Source: Methylomicrobium lacus_A
Lineage (GTDB): Bacteria; Pseudomonadota; Gammaproteobacteria; Methylococcales; Methylomonadaceae
Direction of reading: 5' to 3'
DNA: 64,000 bases
Assembly: GCF_041897535.1 (NCBI RefSeq)
Contig: NZ_CP169217.1
Location: 1,054,001-1,118,000, forward strand
Shown here: piece by piece, positions 62,962-64,000 of the stretch
Position numbering within the stretch: position 1 is the first letter of the stretch
How the letters are laid out: each line of letters begins with the position of its first letter
The notes under the pieces: model-generated
The model's input: the letters and a program-made list of their open reading frames with translations, nothing else
Database searches by the model: none
What the model was told of the DNA's origin: nothing
Made by a program: the position numbers and the translations under genes

Positions 62962-64000
62962 ATGATTTTCAAACAATTATTCGACACCGAAACCTGGACC
63001 TACACCTATTTCATCGCCGACCCCATCACCAAGGACGCGGTGCTGATCGACCCGGTCAAGTCGCATATCGATGAATATATCGCCCTGCTCGACGAACATG
63101 GGCTGAAGTTGAAATATTCGCTCGAAACCCATGTGCATGCCGACCATATCACCGCCAGCGGCTTGCTCAGACAAAAACTCGGCGCGGAAACCGGTGTGAG
63201 CCAGTTGTGCGGCGCAGTCGGCGCGTCCTTGCAACTTCAGGACGGTGACGTCCTGGAATTCGCCGGCGGCGAAAAAATCAAAGTAATCGCCACCCCCGGC
63301 CATACCAAGGGCAGCGTTTCCTTCCTGTGGCGGGACCGTTTGTTTACCGGCGATTCGCTTTTCATCGGCGGCTGCGGACGCACCGACTTTCAAAGCGGCG
63401 ATGCCGGTGCGCTGTACGACTGCATTACCCAACGCTTGTTTACCCTACCCGACGATACGCTGGTTTATCCGGGCCATGACTATCAGGGGCGCTGGGTCAG
63501 CAGCATCAAGCAGGAGCGCACGACGAACCCGCGTCTGGCCGGAAAGTCGCGCGAGGAATTCATCGAGATCATGAACAATCTGAATTTGCCGAAACCGCGA
63601 TTGATCGACGAAGCGGTACCGGCCAACCGCTACTGCGGCCTCGATGAAGACGAGCGTCAGGACGCGGTGTCTCTCCGGGAAGCGACCCGCCCGGAGCGGG
63701 TGTCCATCAGCGCCCAGGATTTGGTCTCCATGGCCAAACAGCAAATCACCGAAATCGGCGTCGACAAGGCCAAGCAGTTGTTGGCCGAAGGCGGCATTAC
63801 TGTAGTCGACGTGCGCGAGGAGAGTGAATATGCGGCCGGACATCTGGACAAGGCTCTGCCGATTCCCCGCGGCGTGTTGGAATTCAAGGTCGGCACCACG
63901 CCTGAACTGGCGGACAAAGCGAAAACGATTTTGGTTTATTGCCGAACCGGTGGCCGCGCGGCAATGGCCGCGCAGACCCTGCAATCGTTGGGTTACCTGA
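62962..64000 (+). CDS. Persulfide dioxygenase (ETHE1-like) fused to rhodanese, 3' end outside the window
   Basis: 346 codons are visible and the frame stays open at the window end. The N-terminal metallo-beta-lactamase fold is of the ETHE1 type: THVHADHITASG, GHTKGSVSF, FTGDSLFIGGCGRTDFQ and YPGHDYQGR hold the mononuclear iron ligands. The C-terminal rhodanese domain (from about 270) has VVDVREESEYAAGHLDKALPIP and the active-site loop VYCRTGGRAAMAAQTLQ. Such fusions oxidise glutathione or low-molecular-weight persulfide to sulfite and shuttle sulfane sulfur, detoxifying sulfide. GAGGAG lies 8 nt before ATG 62962. Confidence 0.92.
   Translation, partial: MIFKQLFDTETWTYTYFIADPITKDAVLIDPVKSHIDEYIALLDEHGLKLKYSLETHVHADHITASGLLRQKLGAETGVSQLCGAVGASLQLQDGDVLEFAGGEKIKVIATPGHTKGSVSFLWRDRLFTGDSLFIGGCGRTDFQSGDAGALYDCITQRLFTLPDDTLVYPGHDYQGRWVSSIKQERTTNPRLAGKSREEFIEIMNNLNLPKPRLIDEAVPANRYCGLDEDERQDAVSLREATRPERVSISAQDLVSMAKQQITEIGVDKAKQLLAEGGITVVDVREESEYAAGHLDKALPIPRGVLEFKVGTTPELADKAKTILVYCRTGGRAAMAAQTLQSLGYL

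Overview
This window is about 64 kb of a GC-rich gammaproteobacterial chromosome. The evidence is the LptD-SurA, AmgK-MurU, LeuCD-Asd-FimV, RimO, Rnd and TruD-SurE-Pcm gene sets, the outer-membrane proteins and lipoproteins, and the initiator tRNA. A methanotroph-type gammaproteobacterium (Methylococcales) is a plausible guess from gene content and order, but nothing here proves it: no methane or methanol oxidation gene is present.

Layout. 1-7 kb: a DAACS symporter, a small NTF2-like protein, tRNA-fMet, an SRPBCC protein, rimO, an unassigned membrane protein, a small lipoprotein and dodecin. 6.3-17.2 kb: cell-wall recycling (murU, amgK) divergent from outer-membrane biogenesis (lptD, surA), then a helicase-less CsdA-like RNA-binding protein, rnd, and fimV on the minus strand. 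17.2-25.7 kb: asd, leuD, leuC, adk, a CNNM/CorC-type protein, pcm-surE, an Smr-domain protein and truD. 26-33 kb: two secreted repeat proteins, a TonB-dependent receptor and a NarL-type response regulator. 32.9-46.4 kb: a complete type I-C CRISPR-Cas locus. 46.5-64 kb: a secreted protein, ppsA, gcvT-gcvP, an SDR, a BBP2-type porin followed by an ammonium transporter, a phytochelatin-synthase-like lipoprotein, rfbA with a scrap of rfbC, an MFS transporter, and a persulfide dioxygenase-rhodanese fusion cut by the window end.

The CRISPR locus is the main point of interest. The array has 50 full 37-nt repeats plus one truncated repeat and is transcribed on the minus strand. The minus-strand gene order is cas5-cas8c-cas7-cas3-[RHH antitoxin-RelE toxin]-cas4-cas1-cas2-leader-array, with a divergent WYL regulator upstream. 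cas3 is not in its usual first position. The effector half and the toxin-antitoxin pair are visibly more AT-rich than cas4-cas1-cas2 and the WYL gene, which suggests a recombinant locus. Between the WYL gene and cas5 lies one degenerate CRISPR repeat (45172-45206). It keeps the first 16 nt of the repeat (plus-strand reading, the Cas5 handle side) exactly and replaces the rest with a different hairpin. It has a TATGAT -10 box directly upstream and an AT-rich terminator-like hairpin about 20 nt downstream. This looks like a crRNA-like regulatory RNA (CreR/CreA type). The first six nt of its pseudo-spacer, and the eighth, match a site next to a TTT flank at the inferred cas transcription start near 45510. 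I propose that it guides Cascade to repress its own operon. This is an inference from sequence only.
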